Shown here: piece by piece, positions 56,119 through 64,000 of the stretch
Layout: each line of letters begins with the position of its first letter
Position numbering within the stretch: the first letter of the stretch is position 1
NCBI RefSeq assembly: GCF_028291725.1
Contig: NZ_JAQGNT010000028.1
Span: forward strand, 1 to 64,000
DNA: 64,000 bases
Source of the DNA: Hydrocarboniphaga sp.
Lineage (GTDB): Bacteria; Pseudomonadota; Gammaproteobacteria; Nevskiales; Nevskiaceae
Direction of reading: 5' to 3'
Notes under the pieces: generated by a model
The model's database searches: none
Seen by the model: only the letters and a program-made list of their open reading frames with translations
What the model was told of the DNA's origin: nothing
Program-made: the position numbers and the translations under genes

Positions 56119-57354
56119 ATGGAAAATTGCCGATTGCTAGTGGTGGACGACAATCCGGCGGTGGCGGAAGTCGCCGCCGCCATGGTCCAGTCGCTCGGCG
56201 GCGAGGGCCGGACGACGACACGCGTCAGTGGCCTGCTCGACGCCATCGCCAACTGGTCGCCTACCCATATCGCCATCGACCTGGCGATGCCGGATATCGA
56301 CGGCGTCGAGGTGATGAACATGCTGGCGCGGCGCCGCTGCAGCGCGCGCATCATCATTTGCAGCGGCATGGCAGAGGAGGTTCTGGCCGCTGCCATGCGC
56401 ACCGCCTCCGCCAACGGCCTCGATGTGGCCGGTATGCTGCCCAAGCCGTTCAAGCTGCAGCAGCTGAAGGCCCTGCTCGCGGCGCGCTCGCCGGCAGCTG
56501 CGGCCGGCAATCCGCTCGCGGGGCAGGTACCGGCAACGGTCAAAGCCCCTGCGCCGACCCCCGCCGAGCTGCGCCGGGCGCTGGAAAGCGGCGCGATATT
56601 CCCGATGTTCATGCCCAAGGTGGAGTGCAGCAGCGGCAAGCTGGCCGGCTTTGAAACCAGCGCGCGCTGGCGCCATCTACCGTTCGGGGTGCTCAGCGCA
56701 GGCCAGTTCATTGCTCTTGCCGAGCGTAGCGGGCTGATAGCAGCGCTGACGGAATCGATCAACGAGCAGGCCCTGAGCTGGCTCGGCAGGACCTATCCCA
56801 GCGGGTCCATCGGACTCACGCTGAGGATATCCCCCGCCAGCCTTGGCGATCTGGCGCTGGTGGATGCGCTGACCCGGCACTGTGAGCAGGCCGCGCTCGA
56901 CCCGCACCGGGTCACGCTGCAGATATCCGAAGCGGCGGCGATGTCGGAAACGGCGAACTCGCTGCAATTGCTGACGCGGCTGCGGATCAGGGGCTTCAAA
57001 CTGTCGCTCGGCAATTTCGGAGTCGGCTACCTGTCGCTGGCGCAGCTGGTGCGCCTGCCGTTTTCGGAGCTGATCATGGACCCGTCGCTGTGCGGCGCCG
57101 CCGGCGACACTGCCGATGGCCGTGCAGTGGCCAAAGCCGTGGTCGGCCTGGGGAAAAGCCTGGGGCTGACGGTGACCGCCGCAGGTATCGAGTCCGCTGA
57201 ACGCCTGCTCTACTTTTGCGAGCTCGGCTGCGATTGCGCAACCGGTTTCTTCATCGCAAAACCGATGGAGGCCGCAGCGCTGACCGAATGGGTCAGTCGC
57301 TTGCGCGGCGCCGTGTCCAACCGCTGGGAAAAGCTGCTGAGCGGGAGCCTCTAG
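56119..57354 (+). CDS. Response regulator with degenerate EAL domain
   Basis: A 411-residue REC-EAL protein. REC (about 4-120) has Asp10/11, phosphoacceptor Asp54 (IAIDLAMPD), Ser82 and Lys109 (LPKPF). The C-terminal EAL-like domain (about 150-395) is recognisable from MPKVECSSGKLAGFETSARWRH, GVGYLSLAQLVRLPF and TGFFIAKP. Its catalytic set is mostly lost: E-A-L is ETS, D-D-F-G is GNFG (298-301), A-E-G-V-E-T is AAGIES, and Q-G-F is TGF. I expect no c-di-GMP hydrolysis; binding or protein contact is more likely. I start at the ATG at 56119 with AGGA upstream; ATG 56059 (20 residues more) overlaps the kinase stop. A repeat fragment follows the TAG. Confidence 0.88.
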   Translation: MENCRLLVVDDNPAVAEVAAAMVQSLGGEGRTTTRVSGLLDAIANWSPTHIAIDLAMPDIDGVEVMNMLARRRCSARIIICSGMAEEVLAAAMRTASANGLDVAGMLPKPFKLQQLKALLAARSPAAAAGNPLAGQVPATVKAPAPTPAELRRALESGAIFPMFMPKVECSSGKLAGFETSARWRHLPFGVLSAGQFIALAERSGLIAALTESINEQALSWLGRTYPSGSIGLTLRISPASLGDLALVDALTRHCEQAALDPHRVTLQISEAAAMSETANSLQLLTRLRIRGFKLSLGNFGVGYLSLAQLVRLPFSELIMDPSLCGAAGDTADGRAVAKAVVGLGKSLGLTVTAAGIESAERLLYFCELGCDCATGFFIAKPMEAAALTEWVSRLRGAVSNRWEKLLSGSL

Positions 57355-57367
57355 TAGCAGCCTGTCT
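57352..57367. repeat. Fragment of the 165-nt repeat end
   Basis: The stop of the REC-EAL gene is followed by TAGCAGCCTGTC, identical to the terminal part of the 165-nt repeat (CTAGCAGCCTGTCGG). The rest of the element is missing. It looks like a decayed or truncated end. Confidence 0.5.
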
Positions 57368-57461
57368 GAAGCTGAACCTGTGCGGCCCCGGCCGATTCCA
57401 GTATCATCGCGCGCCCGAATTCGCCCCCTTTCGTCAACCGCAGCATCAACCGGGAATCGCC

Positions 57462-58646
57462 GTGGAATTTGCTCTGTCCCAGCGCGTGGGCCGTATCAAG
57501 CCCTCACCTACTCTTGCCGTCACCGCCAAGGCCGGCGAACTCAAGGCCCAGGGCCTCGACGTACTGTCGCTAGGCGCCGGCGAGCCGGACTTCGACACCC
57601 CCGAACACATTAAAGAAGCCGCCCGCGGCGCCATCGCGCGCGGCTTCACCAAGTACACGCCGGTCGGCGGCATCCCGAGCCTGAAGGCCGCGATCATCGC
57701 CAAGATGAAGCGCGACAATGCCCTGGACTACAAGCCCAACCAGATCCTGGTCTCCACCGGCGGCAAGCAGGCCTGCTACAACCTGTGCCAGGCCTACCTC
57801 AACGCCACCGACGAGGTGATCGTGCCGGCGCCCTACTGGGTCAGCTACCCGGACATGGTGCTGCTGGCCGACGCGACGCCGGTGATGATCGAAACCACGC
57901 AGGCCGCGCGCTTCAAGATCACGCCGGAGCAGCTTACGCGCGCGATCACGCCGCGCACCAAGATGATCTGGCTGAACTCGCCGAGCAACCCGTCCGGCAT
58001 GGCCTACTCGCGCGCCGAGCTGAGCGCGCTCGGCGAGGTGCTGCGCCGGCACCCGCAGATCCTGATCTGCTCGGACGACATGTACGAGAAGATCCTGTGG
58101 ACGGCCGAGCCCTACAGCAACATCGTCAACGCCTGCCCGGATCTGTACGAGCGCACGGTCATCATTCACGCGGTCAGCAAGACCTACTCGATGACCGGCT
58201 GGCGCATCGGCTGGGCCTGCGGCCCGGCCAGGCTGATCACGGCCATGAACGACATCCAGAGCCAGAGCACGTCCAACCCGAACTCGATCGCACAGGTTGC
58301 GGCCGAGGCGGCGCTGAGCGGCGACCAGGGCTGCGTCACGGAGATGGTCGCGGCGTTCAAGCGCCGTCACGACAGCTTGGTGGCCGATCTCAACGGCGTG
58401 CCGGGCATCTCCTGCGCGGCCGGCGACGGCACGTTCTACGTGTTCCCGAACGTCGAGGGCCTGATCGCCAAACTCGGCGTCAAGGACGACCTGGAGTTGT
58501 CCGACCTGCTGCTGCAGAAGGCGCTGGTCGCGCTGGTGCCGGGTTCGGCTTTCGGCACGCCCGGCCATGTGCGCCTGTCCTTCGCCACCAGCGACAAAGT
58601 GCTGAAAGGCGCGGTCGAGCGTCTGCGCGCGATCGCGGCCGGCTGA
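57462..58646 (+). CDS. aspC: Class I aminotransferase (aspartate aminotransferase-like)
   Basis: A 394-residue PLP enzyme of fold type I, subgroup Ib-like (Thermus/Rhizobium AspAT). LSLGAGEPDFDTPEHIKEAA opens the sequence, VPAPYWVSYPDM is the substrate region, NSPSNPSGMAYS follows, and AVSKTYSMTGWRIGW has the PLP Lys240 and the carboxylate-binding Arg nearby. It should interconvert aspartate and oxaloacetate using 2-oxoglutarate; other amino donors are possible. I use the GTG at 57462 with GGGAA upstream, since the frame upstream is open but not homologous. Gene symbol is by resemblance only. Confidence 0.9.
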   Translation: MEFALSQRVGRIKPSPTLAVTAKAGELKAQGLDVLSLGAGEPDFDTPEHIKEAARGAIARGFTKYTPVGGIPSLKAAIIAKMKRDNALDYKPNQILVSTGGKQACYNLCQAYLNATDEVIVPAPYWVSYPDMVLLADATPVMIETTQAARFKITPEQLTRAITPRTKMIWLNSPSNPSGMAYSRAELSALGEVLRRHPQILICSDDMYEKILWTAEPYSNIVNACPDLYERTVIIHAVSKTYSMTGWRIGWACGPARLITAMNDIQSQSTSNPNSIAQVAAEAALSGDQGCVTEMVAAFKRRHDSLVADLNGVPGISCAAGDGTFYVFPNVEGLIAKLGVKDDLELSDLLLQKALVALVPGSAFGTPGHVRLSFATSDKVLKGAVERLRAIAAG

Positions 58647-58717
58647 GACCCAAGCAAGCCGGCCAGCCGCGTTAGTCCGAACAGGCGACACACGGCGACG
58701 CCAGGTGTTCCACAATC

Positions 58718-58745
58718 GGGTTCCGGGGGACTTCCCCCGGAAACC
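58718..58745. terminator. GC-rich hairpin between the aminotransferase and fpr
   Basis: GGGTTCCGGGGGA and TTCCCCCGGAAACCC form a stem of about 13 bp with a bulge, 71 nt after the aminotransferase stop. It has no T tract. It may be a weak terminator or a structured leader of fpr. Confidence 0.45.
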
Positions 58746-58768
58746 CATCGACAAGGCGTAGCGAGCAA

Positions 58769-59545
58769 ATGGCGGCCATCGGCGTAGAAAAAATCCTCAG
58801 CGTTCGACACTGGAACGACACGCTGTTCAGCTTCACCGCGACGCGCGACCCGGCGCTGCGCTTCGAGAACGGCCATTTCGTGATGATCGGCCTCGAAGTC
58901 AACGGCAAGCCGCTGATGCGCGCGTATTCGATCGCCAGCGCCAACTATGAAGAGAACCTCGAGTTCTTCAGCATCAAAGTGCAGAACGGCCCGCTGACTT
59001 CGCGGCTGCAGCACCTGAAAGTCGGCGACGAGCTGCTGGTGAGCAAAAAACCCACCGGCACCCTGGTACTGCACGACCTCAAGCCGGCCAAGCATCTGTA
59101 CATGCTGTCCACCGGCACCGGCCTGGCGCCGTTCCTGTCGCTGGTCAAGGACCCGGAAACCTACGAGCGCTTCGAGAAAATCGTGCTGATCCACGGCGTG
59201 CGCTACGTCAATGAACTGGCCTATGCCGAGTTCTTCAAGCAGGAGCTGCGCGAGCACGAATTCCTCGGCGAGCAGGTCAAGGAGAAACTGATCTATTACC
59301 CGACCGTCACCCGCGAAGAATTCCAGAACACCGGCCGCCTGACCGACCTGATCAACAGCGGCAAACTGTTCAGCGACATCGGCCTGCCGCCGCTCAACCC
59401 GGCCAACGATCGCGCGATGATCTGCGGCAGCCCGAGCATGCTCAAAGACAGCAGCGCGCTGCTCGATGCGCACGGCCTGCACATCTCGCCGCACATCGGC
59501 GTGCCAGGTGACTATGTGATCGAGCGGGCGTTCGTCGAGAAGTAA
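58769..59545 (+). CDS. fpr: Ferredoxin/flavodoxin--NADP+ reductase
   Basis: A 258-residue FAD enzyme of the bacterial subclass I FPR type, moving electrons between NADPH and ferredoxin or flavodoxin. RAYSIASANYEENLEFFSIKV binds FAD; MLSTGTGLAPFLSLVKDPE is the NADP site; MICGSPSML follows, and the C terminus ends AFVEK as in bacterial FPRs. The upstream 122-nt gap contains a GC-rich hairpin. Such genes often respond to oxidative stress; no SoxR or Fur site was identified. Confidence 0.94.
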   Translation: MAAIGVEKILSVRHWNDTLFSFTATRDPALRFENGHFVMIGLEVNGKPLMRAYSIASANYEENLEFFSIKVQNGPLTSRLQHLKVGDELLVSKKPTGTLVLHDLKPAKHLYMLSTGTGLAPFLSLVKDPETYERFEKIVLIHGVRYVNELAYAEFFKQELREHEFLGEQVKEKLIYYPTVTREEFQNTGRLTDLINSGKLFSDIGLPPLNPANDRAMICGSPSMLKDSSALLDAHGLHISPHIGVPGDYVIERAFVEK

Positions 59546-59551
59546 CCTAGC

Positions 59552-60235
59552 GTGATCCGGAGCATCGGACACATCGCATTGGCACTGAGCCTCGCCGCCT
59601 GCAGCGGCAACGGCTCATCGCAGGAGCCCGTTCCGACGATGACCGGCAAGCACGTCACCATCATCCACGGCTATGTGGCCTCGCCGCAGGACCACTGGTT
59701 TCCGTGGCTGAAGGCGAAGCTCGAAGCCCAAGGCGCCGAAGTGGCGGTACTGGCGCTGCCCGACTCTGCGAATCCCAGGGCCGATGCCTGGCTGGCGTAT
59801 TTGAAAGCCAACATCCACCATCACGACCGCAACAGCTATTTCGTCGCCCACAGCCTCGGCTGCATCACGCTGCTGCGCTATCTCGACGGCCTGGATCAGC
59901 CGACACCGATCGGCGGCTTCGTGCTGGTTTCGGGCTTCGCGGACTCGCTGAGCTTGTTGCCGCAACTCGATGACTTCACACGAGAGCCGCTGAACTATCC
60001 GCATCTGACCGGGCTCGCGATGCGGCGCTCGGTGATCGCCTCGCGCAACGATCCAGTGGTGCCGTACCGGCAGACCGCGGCGCTGAGCCGCAGCTTGAAA
60101 GCCGAGCTGCATAGCATTGATCATGGCGGACATTTTCTCGGCAGCGAAGGCTTCACCGAGCTGCCCCCGGTCTATGACGAACTCGCCCGCATGATTCGTC
60201 ACAAGTACGGTGACACAGAAGTTTCGATACGCTGA
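59552..60235 (+). CDS. Lipoprotein RBBP9/YdeN-like serine hydrolase
   Basis: A 227-residue alpha/beta hydrolase of the RBBP9/YdeN family with an added lipoprotein signal (lipobox L-A-A-C, Cys17). HVTIIHGYVASPQDHWFPWL is the oxyanion-hole region, FVAHSLGCITLLRYL holds the nucleophile Ser, VIASRNDPVVPYRQT the Asp, and IDHGGHFLGSEGF the His. Most family members lack a signal, so envelope attachment is noteworthy. It starts at GTG 59552, 6 nt after fpr, and is probably in the same operon. Confidence 0.8.
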   Translation: MIRSIGHIALALSLAACSGNGSSQEPVPTMTGKHVTIIHGYVASPQDHWFPWLKAKLEAQGAEVAVLALPDSANPRADAWLAYLKANIHHHDRNSYFVAHSLGCITLLRYLDGLDQPTPIGGFVLVSGFADSLSLLPQLDDFTREPLNYPHLTGLAMRRSVIASRNDPVVPYRQTAALSRSLKAELHSIDHGGHFLGSEGFTELPPVYDELARMIRHKYGDTEVSIR

Positions 60236-60285
60236 ATACGAAGCAGTGAGCTGTGCTGTCCCGTCTCACATCATCCCGCCAGCGT

Positions 60286-60361
60286 GTAGGTTGGGGTGAG
60301 CCTGCGAACCCCAACATCGGCTCGAACGAATGTTGGGGTTCGCAGGCTCACCCCAACCTAC
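60286..60361. repeat. Dispersed palindrome, GTAGGTTGGGGTGAGC family (copy 3)
   Basis: Two arms of 32 nt, starting GTAGGTTGGGGTGAGCC and ending GGCTCACCCCAACCTAC, are perfectly complementary around a 12-nt loop. The other copies at 7860 and 12634 have two or three mismatches. It lies 50 nt after the hydrolase stop and 108 nt before the next gene. Confidence 0.94.
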
Positions 60362-60469
60362 TCAACTCAACCTGCTTTCGGTAGATGTGTAGATATCCGC
60401 GCCCTCCGGGAGAGGCAAGCCAATGTTTCCTAATTTTTGTATGTCGACATCGGCCTGCTGGAGATCGCT

Positions 60470-61486
60470 ATGAAAGCCGTCGGCCTGACTCGCTATCTGC
60501 CCATCAATGACCCCGAGTCCCTGATCGACATCGACCTGCCGATGCCCCAGCCCGAGGCGCGCGACCTGCTGGTCCGCGTCGAGACGATCAGCGTCAACCC
60601 GGTCGACACCAAGATCCGCGCACCGAAGGACAAGCTTGAATCCACGCCGCGCGTGCTCGGCTGGGACGCGGCCGGCGTGGTCGAAAGTGTCGGCAGCGAA
60701 GCCACGCTGTTCAAGCCCGGCGACGCGGTTTACTACGCCGGCGAGATCGGCCGGCCCGGCAGCAACTCGCAGTTCCAGCTCGCCGACGAGCGCCTGGTCG
60801 GCCGCAAACCGCGCACGCTGGACTTCGCGCAGGCCGCGGCGCTGCCACTGACCACGATCACCGCCTATGAGGCGCTGTTCGAGCGCCTCGGCATCAGCGC
60901 CGACGGCGCCGACCGCGGCAAGAGCCTGCTGATCATCGGTGCTGCCGGCGGCGTCGGCTCGATCGCACTGCAACTCGCCAGGCTCGCCGGCCTGATCGTG
61001 ATAGGCACGGTCGGCCGCATCGAGACTCGTCGCTGGACCGCCTCGCTGGGCCTGCAGCTGACGGCCGATCACGGTCAGCCGCTGCCCGGCCAGCTGGCGG
61101 CACTGGGCCATCCCGAAGTCGACTATGTGCTCAACCTCAACAGCACCGACCGCTACTGGCAGGTCACCGCCGAAGTGCTGCGACCGCAGGGCAAGGTCTG
61201 CAGCATCGTCGAGAACAGCGGCCCGCTCGATCAGAGCCTGTACAAGTCCAAGAGCCTGACCCACGCCTGGGAGTTCATGTTCACGCGCGCGATGTTCAAA
61301 ACCGCGGACATGATCGAGCAGGGCCGCATCCTGAACCGCGTCGCCGACTGGATCGACCAGAACGCGCTCAAACCCACGCTGACCGAGACCCTGTCACCGA
61401 TCAACGCCGCGAATCTGCGCCGCGCACACGCCAGGCTCGAATCCGGCACCACCATCGGCAAGCTGGCCCTCAGCGGCTGGGCCTGA
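60470..61486 (+). CDS. Zinc-binding-dehydrogenase-like NADPH oxidoreductase (quinone oxidoreductase family)
   Basis: A 338-residue medium-chain dehydrogenase/reductase of the zinc-free quinone-oxidoreductase type. SVNPVDTKIR and LGWDAAGVVESVGSE are at the substrate end; FAQAAALPLTTITAYEALFERLGI precedes the cofactor motif LLIIGAAGGVGSIALQLARLAGL. It is likely cytoplasmic, using NADPH with quinones or enones. I start at the ATG at 60470 with TGGAGA upstream; the frame continues to 60437. Confidence 0.9.
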   Translation: MKAVGLTRYLPINDPESLIDIDLPMPQPEARDLLVRVETISVNPVDTKIRAPKDKLESTPRVLGWDAAGVVESVGSEATLFKPGDAVYYAGEIGRPGSNSQFQLADERLVGRKPRTLDFAQAAALPLTTITAYEALFERLGISADGADRGKSLLIIGAAGGVGSIALQLARLAGLIVIGTVGRIETRRWTASLGLQLTADHGQPLPGQLAALGHPEVDYVLNLNSTDRYWQVTAEVLRPQGKVCSIVENSGPLDQSLYKSKSLTHAWEFMFTRAMFKTADMIEQGRILNRVADWIDQNALKPTLTETLSPINAANLRRAHARLESGTTIGKLALSGWA

Positions 61487-61540
61487 AGGGACTTGACAAC
61501 GGGCCATCATGGCCGCCGATCCGGCGATCTGAAAAAAGCA

Positions 61541-61569
61541 TTGCGGCACCCGTAGGAACTCCTTAGAAT
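61541..61569 (+). promoter_or_regulatory. Promoter of tRNA-Asn
   Basis: TTGCGG (61541-61546) and TAGAAT (61564-61569) are 17 nt apart and end 11 nt before the tRNA. The GC-rich stretch CCGCGGCCCG after the -10 box resembles a discriminator of stringently controlled promoters. Confidence 0.7.
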
Positions 61570-61580
61570 CCGCGGCCCGT

Positions 61581-61656
<76 letters not shown>

Positions 61657-61674
61657 TCTCTTCGAGATACACCG

Positions 61675-61706
61675 ATGCCCAGCCACAAGCTGGGCATTTT
61701 TGTTTG
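61675..61706 (+). terminator. Rho-independent terminator of tRNA-Asn
   Basis: ATGCCCAGC-cacaa-GCTGGGCAT (9 bp perfect) is followed by TTTTTGTTTG, 19 nt past the tRNA. Confidence 0.93.
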
Positions 61707-61976
61707 TGCGCGGGGAACCCGATCGGGTCTGTTCTTATACATAGCATCCGTGTCATCAAGCTCCGCAAAACGAACCGCAGAGAACAGCCACGCCATGCAC
61801 AAGCAACCGAATCCTGAACCAATCGACGGAGGATCTCAAGAAGCTGGCAGGCTCCCAGCGTTGATGGTCCTGTCCGACGGGCTGACTTGTTTGCGGCCGT
61901 CGCGACGCAAGAATCGGATGGATCGCTTCGGCCGGCGCGGGTTCAATGTCGGAACACGACATCGAGCAATCCGACC

Positions 61977-62444
61977 ATGCACTTCCGAGTCACCGGCCTC
62001 TCCGCCGAACCCTTCCGCCGCTTCTACGGCCTCAGCGACGACGCGCTCGCCGGGCTTGGCATCTTGCGCTACGTCGCCGACAAGAAGCCGGGCTTTCCGG
62101 ATCGCATCGAGATGCGTGATGCCGAACCGGGCGAGAGCTTGCTGCTGTTGAATCACGTCTGCCAGCCGGCGGACACGCCGTATCGCGCGAGCCATGCGAT
62201 CTTTGTCCGCGAAGGCGCCGTGCAGGCTTACGATCGCGTCGACGAGATTCCCGAAGTCATGCGCATCCGCCTGCTGTCGCTGCGCGCCTACGATGCCGGC
62301 GGAATGATGCTCGACGCCGATGTCGTCGACGGCGGAGCGATCGAGAGCCTGATCGAGCGGCTGTTCAAAAATCCGTTGGTCGCTTATATCCATGCTCATA
62401 ATGCGAAACGCGGCTGCTACTCGGGGCGTATCCATCGCGTCTGA
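61977..62444 (+). CDS. DUF1203-family protein
   Basis: A 155-residue protein of unknown function, very likely the DUF1203 family: it starts MHFRVTGLSAEPFRRFYGLSDDALA and has the conserved central LLLLNHVCQPADTPYRASHAIFVREGA and the ending AYIHAHNAKRGCYSGRIHRV. No signal peptide. I use the ATG at 61977; about 30 codons more are open upstream. It is followed by a GIY-YIG gene after 9 nt. The 270 nt between the tRNA-Asn terminator and this start show nothing that I can name. Confidence 0.8.
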   Translation: MHFRVTGLSAEPFRRFYGLSDDALAGLGILRYVADKKPGFPDRIEMRDAEPGESLLLLNHVCQPADTPYRASHAIFVREGAVQAYDRVDEIPEVMRIRLLSLRAYDAGGMMLDADVVDGGAIESLIERLFKNPLVAYIHAHNAKRGCYSGRIHRV

Positions 62445-62453
62445 GTTACCCGC

Positions 62454-62912
62454 ATGAAAGAACCTGCGGTGTACATGATGGCCAGCCAGCGAAACGGCAC
62501 TCTGTATGTCGGCGTGACCTCCGATCTGGTGCGGCGAGTGTGGCAGCACCGCAACGGTACCGCGGACGGATTCACCCAGCAGCACGGCATCAAAACGCTG
62601 GTCGGGTACGAACAGCATCAGACCATGGAGAGCGCCATCGGCCGCGAGAAAGCCATCAAGAAATGGAAACGCGCGCGGAAGCTGGCGCTGATCGAAAAGG
62701 ACAATGCCACGTGGAGAGACCTATGGCCGGACATCAGCGGCGCGCCGGCCGACTGCCTGGATTCCCGCCTTCGCGGGAATGACGGATTTTGTGGGCGGTT
62801 CAGCCTCGCGCGAACTCCGCCGCCCGCCGCACTTGTTCAGCACTCGGCAGCACGCCGGTATAGAGCACGAACTGCTCCAGCGCCTGCAGCACGATCACGT
62901 CGGCGCCGGTGA
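62454..62912 (+). CDS. GIY-YIG domain protein with run-on C terminus
   Basis: A 152-residue protein whose first about 98 residues are a GIY-YIG nuclease-like domain of the UPF0213/YhbQ type: VYMMASQRNGTLYVGVTSDLVRRVWQHRNG, then GFTQQHGIKTLVGYE and AIGREKAIKKWKRARKLALIEKDNATWRDLW. Family members end here. The next codons read through the ATTCCCGC palindrome (SRLRGNDG) and continue 42 codons into DNA antisense to the aroE-like gene. A natural stop was probably lost by the repeat insertion. Nuclease activity is not established for this subgroup. Confidence 0.75.
   Translation: MKEPAVYMMASQRNGTLYVGVTSDLVRRVWQHRNGTADGFTQQHGIKTLVGYEQHQTMESAIGREKAIKKWKRARKLALIEKDNATWRDLWPDISGAPADCLDSRLRGNDGFCGRFSLARTPPPAALVQHSAARRYRARTAPAPAARSRRRR
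62760..62785. repeat. Dispersed palindrome, ATTCCCGC family (copy 2)
   Basis: ATTCCCGC-cttc-GCGGGAAT followed by GACGG, a perfect 8-bp hairpin related to the element at 3651. It lies within the GIY-YIG reading frame. Confidence 0.8.
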
Positions 62913-63618
62913 TCACACGCTTGCCGCATGAGCGGGCGGCGCGGACGAAGGGCGTCTCCGACGGTAGCGCAACAACATCGAACGCGATGTCGGCCGCGTC
63001 GATCGCCGCCTCATCGAACGCCAGATCCTCGCTCTCGTCGCCGCCGGCCATGCCGACCGGTGTGACGTTGACCAGCATCGCCGCATGCAGATCGCCGGAT
63101 TCGGCCTGCCAGCGGTAGCCGCAACTCATCGCCAGCCTGCGACCGGCCGCTTCATTGCGCGCGACGATGGTGCCCTCGCCGAAACCACTGTCGCGCAAGG
63201 CCGACGCGACCGCCTTCGCCATGCCGCCGCTGCCGCGCAATACGAACGAAGTCTGCGGCGAGATCCCGTTGCGCTCGAGCAACTTCACGATCGCGACATA
63301 GTCGGTGTTGTAGCCGCGCAGATGGCCGGCGTCGTTGACGATGGTGTTGACCGATCCGAGCACATCCGCCGACGTGGCCAGCGAATCCAGCAGCGGAATG
63401 CAGGCCTCCTTGAACGGCATCGAGATCGCGCATCCGCGGATGTTCAAGGCGCGGATACCGCCGATCGCAGCCGCCAGATCGCGCGTACTGAAGGCCTTGT
63501 AGACGTAGTCCAGGCCCAGCGCCTCGTACAGATGATTGTGAAAGCGCGAACCGAAGTTGCCGGGCCGCGCCGACAGCGACATGCATAGCTGCGTATCGCG
63601 GCCGATCGGCGGTTTCAC
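62800..63618 (-). CDS. Shikimate dehydrogenase-like protein (HI0607/SdhL type)
   Basis: A 272-residue NADP-dependent oxidoreductase of the AroE superfamily. The substrate domain has GCAISMPFKEACIPLLD (catalytic Lys) and GSVNTIVNDAGHLRGYNTDY (catalytic Asp in N-T-D). The cofactor loop is LRGSGGMAKAVASAL and VITGADVIVLQALEQFVLYTG is near the end. The SMPFKE form and S-x-S-A-R-P-G-N-F-G start are typical of the SdhL group, which is poor on shikimate and may not serve the main aromatic pathway. It overlaps the upstream LacI-type regulator stop by 4 nt, so it may be co-transcribed with it. Its 3' end overlaps the convergent GIY-YIG frame by 113 nt. Confidence 0.85.
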   Translation of the reverse strand: MKPPIGRDTQLCMSLSARPGNFGSRFHNHLYEALGLDYVYKAFSTRDLAAAIGGIRALNIRGCAISMPFKEACIPLLDSLATSADVLGSVNTIVNDAGHLRGYNTDYVAIVKLLERNGISPQTSFVLRGSGGMAKAVASALRDSGFGEGTIVARNEAAGRRLAMSCGYRWQAESGDLHAAMLVNVTPVGMAGGDESEDLAFDEAAIDAADIAFDVVALPSETPFVRAARSCGKRVITGADVIVLQALEQFVLYTGVLPSAEQVRRAAEFARG

Positions 63619-64000
63619 TGCGCGGCTCCGCTTGATCCGCGGACGATGCAGCGGCCGCTGAGCACGACCTTGCGCACCGGCAAGCCCGGCGTCTGCAAGC
63701 GCTCGAACAGCAGCGACATCGCGGTGCGGCCGATTTCTTCCACCGGCTGTTCGATCACCGTCATACCGGGCTCGACCAGTTCGGTCCAGCTCTCGTTGTC
63801 GAAGCCGGCGACGGCGAGGTCGCGCGGAATGATCAGGCCCAGTGAGCGTGCAGCCTTGATCACGCCGATCAGCAGCAGGCTGTTGCTGACGACGATCGCG
63901 CGAGGACGATCCGCCTGTGCGAGCCAGGCGGCGGTTTCTTTTTGCGCGGCTTCGCTCGACGGCGCGACCGCGCGGAACTGCGGTGTCAGACCGTGGCGCT
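63615..64000 (-). CDS. LacI-family transcriptional regulator, 3' part
   Basis: The C-terminal about 128 residues of a LacI/GalR-type repressor; the DNA-binding N terminus lies beyond the window. Readable ligand-domain parts are LTPQFRAV, ETAAWLAQADRPRAIVVSNSLLLIGVIKAARSLGL, IPRDLAVAGFDNESWTELVEPGMTVIEQPVEEIGRTAMSLLFER and the ending VVLSGRCIVRGSS. The usual effector is a sugar or sugar acid. It is upstream of the AroE-like gene in a likely operon, so control of a carbohydrate or quinate-type pathway is possible. Confidence 0.85.
   Translation of the reverse strand, partial: RHGLTPQFRAVAPSSEAAQKETAAWLAQADRPRAIVVSNSLLLIGVIKAARSLGLIIPRDLAVAGFDNESWTELVEPGMTVIEQPVEEIGRTAMSLLFERLQTPGLPVRKVVLSGRCIVRGSSGAAQ

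Overview
The window looks like chromosomal DNA of a GC-rich, aerobic Gammaproteobacterium. Three things point there: the order infC-rpmI-rplT-pheS-pheT-ihfA-merR-tRNA-Pro, a 13-gene complex I operon with fused nuoCD and an E. coli-like NuoB, and an RND/OprM-type efflux operon. The order Nevskiales (Solimonas/Nevskia/Hydrocarboniphaga-like) or a neighbour such as Xanthomonadales is my guess; nothing in the sequence proves it. No rRNA, CRISPR array, prophage or intact insertion sequence was seen.

Layout. 1-3.3 kb (+): an acyl-CoA module (CoA-transferase beta end, acetyl-CoA hydrolase/transferase-like, acyl-CoA dehydrogenase, MaoC hydratase). 3.4-9.3 kb (-): tRNA-Pro and the translation operon from infC to a MerR-type regulator. 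9.5-12.6 kb (+): otsB-otsA and a divergent glucokinase homologue. 12.7-29.3 kb (-): a small lipoprotein, an MscS channel and the whole nuoA-N operon. 29.9-31.9 kb: a histone-deacetylase-family hydrolase and a CDF metal exporter. 32-38.5 kb: a phosphate-scavenging cluster (AcpA-like phosphoesterase, two divergent PhoD phosphatases with a PhoB-box-like site between them) and a large diheme cytochrome. 40-45.8 kb (+): an RND tripartite pump. 45.8-47.5 kb: a patch of mobile-DNA remnants (IS5-type transposase relic, RelB/YafQ pair, orphan HigA with HigB relic) beside tRNA-Val. 47.6-53.8 kb (-): uvrB, a chemoreceptor, and a cytochrome c / cupredoxin / diheme peroxidase group. 54.1-57.4 kb (+): a multi-PAS histidine kinase and a response regulator with a degenerate EAL domain. 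57.5-62.9 kb (+): aminotransferase, ferredoxin reductase, lipoprotein hydrolase, oxidoreductase, tRNA-Asn, DUF1203 and GIY-YIG proteins. 62.8-64 kb (-): a shikimate-dehydrogenase-like enzyme and the 3' part of a LacI-family regulator.

The most unusual feature is the density and placement of long intergenic palindromes. At least seven families occur, several with two or three copies. Many lie exactly at gene 3' ends, and in five cases the terminal TAG of the palindrome is the stop codon of the adjoining gene. One about 165-nt family (29.7 and 38.5 kb) has compensatory base changes between its two copies, which suggests selection on the folded form or on the terminal inverted repeats. A 230-nt palindrome fills the gap between nuoK and nuoL inside the complex I operon.

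Long open frames antisense to pheT, nuo, ots and other genes are by-products of GC-rich coding sequence and are left out.
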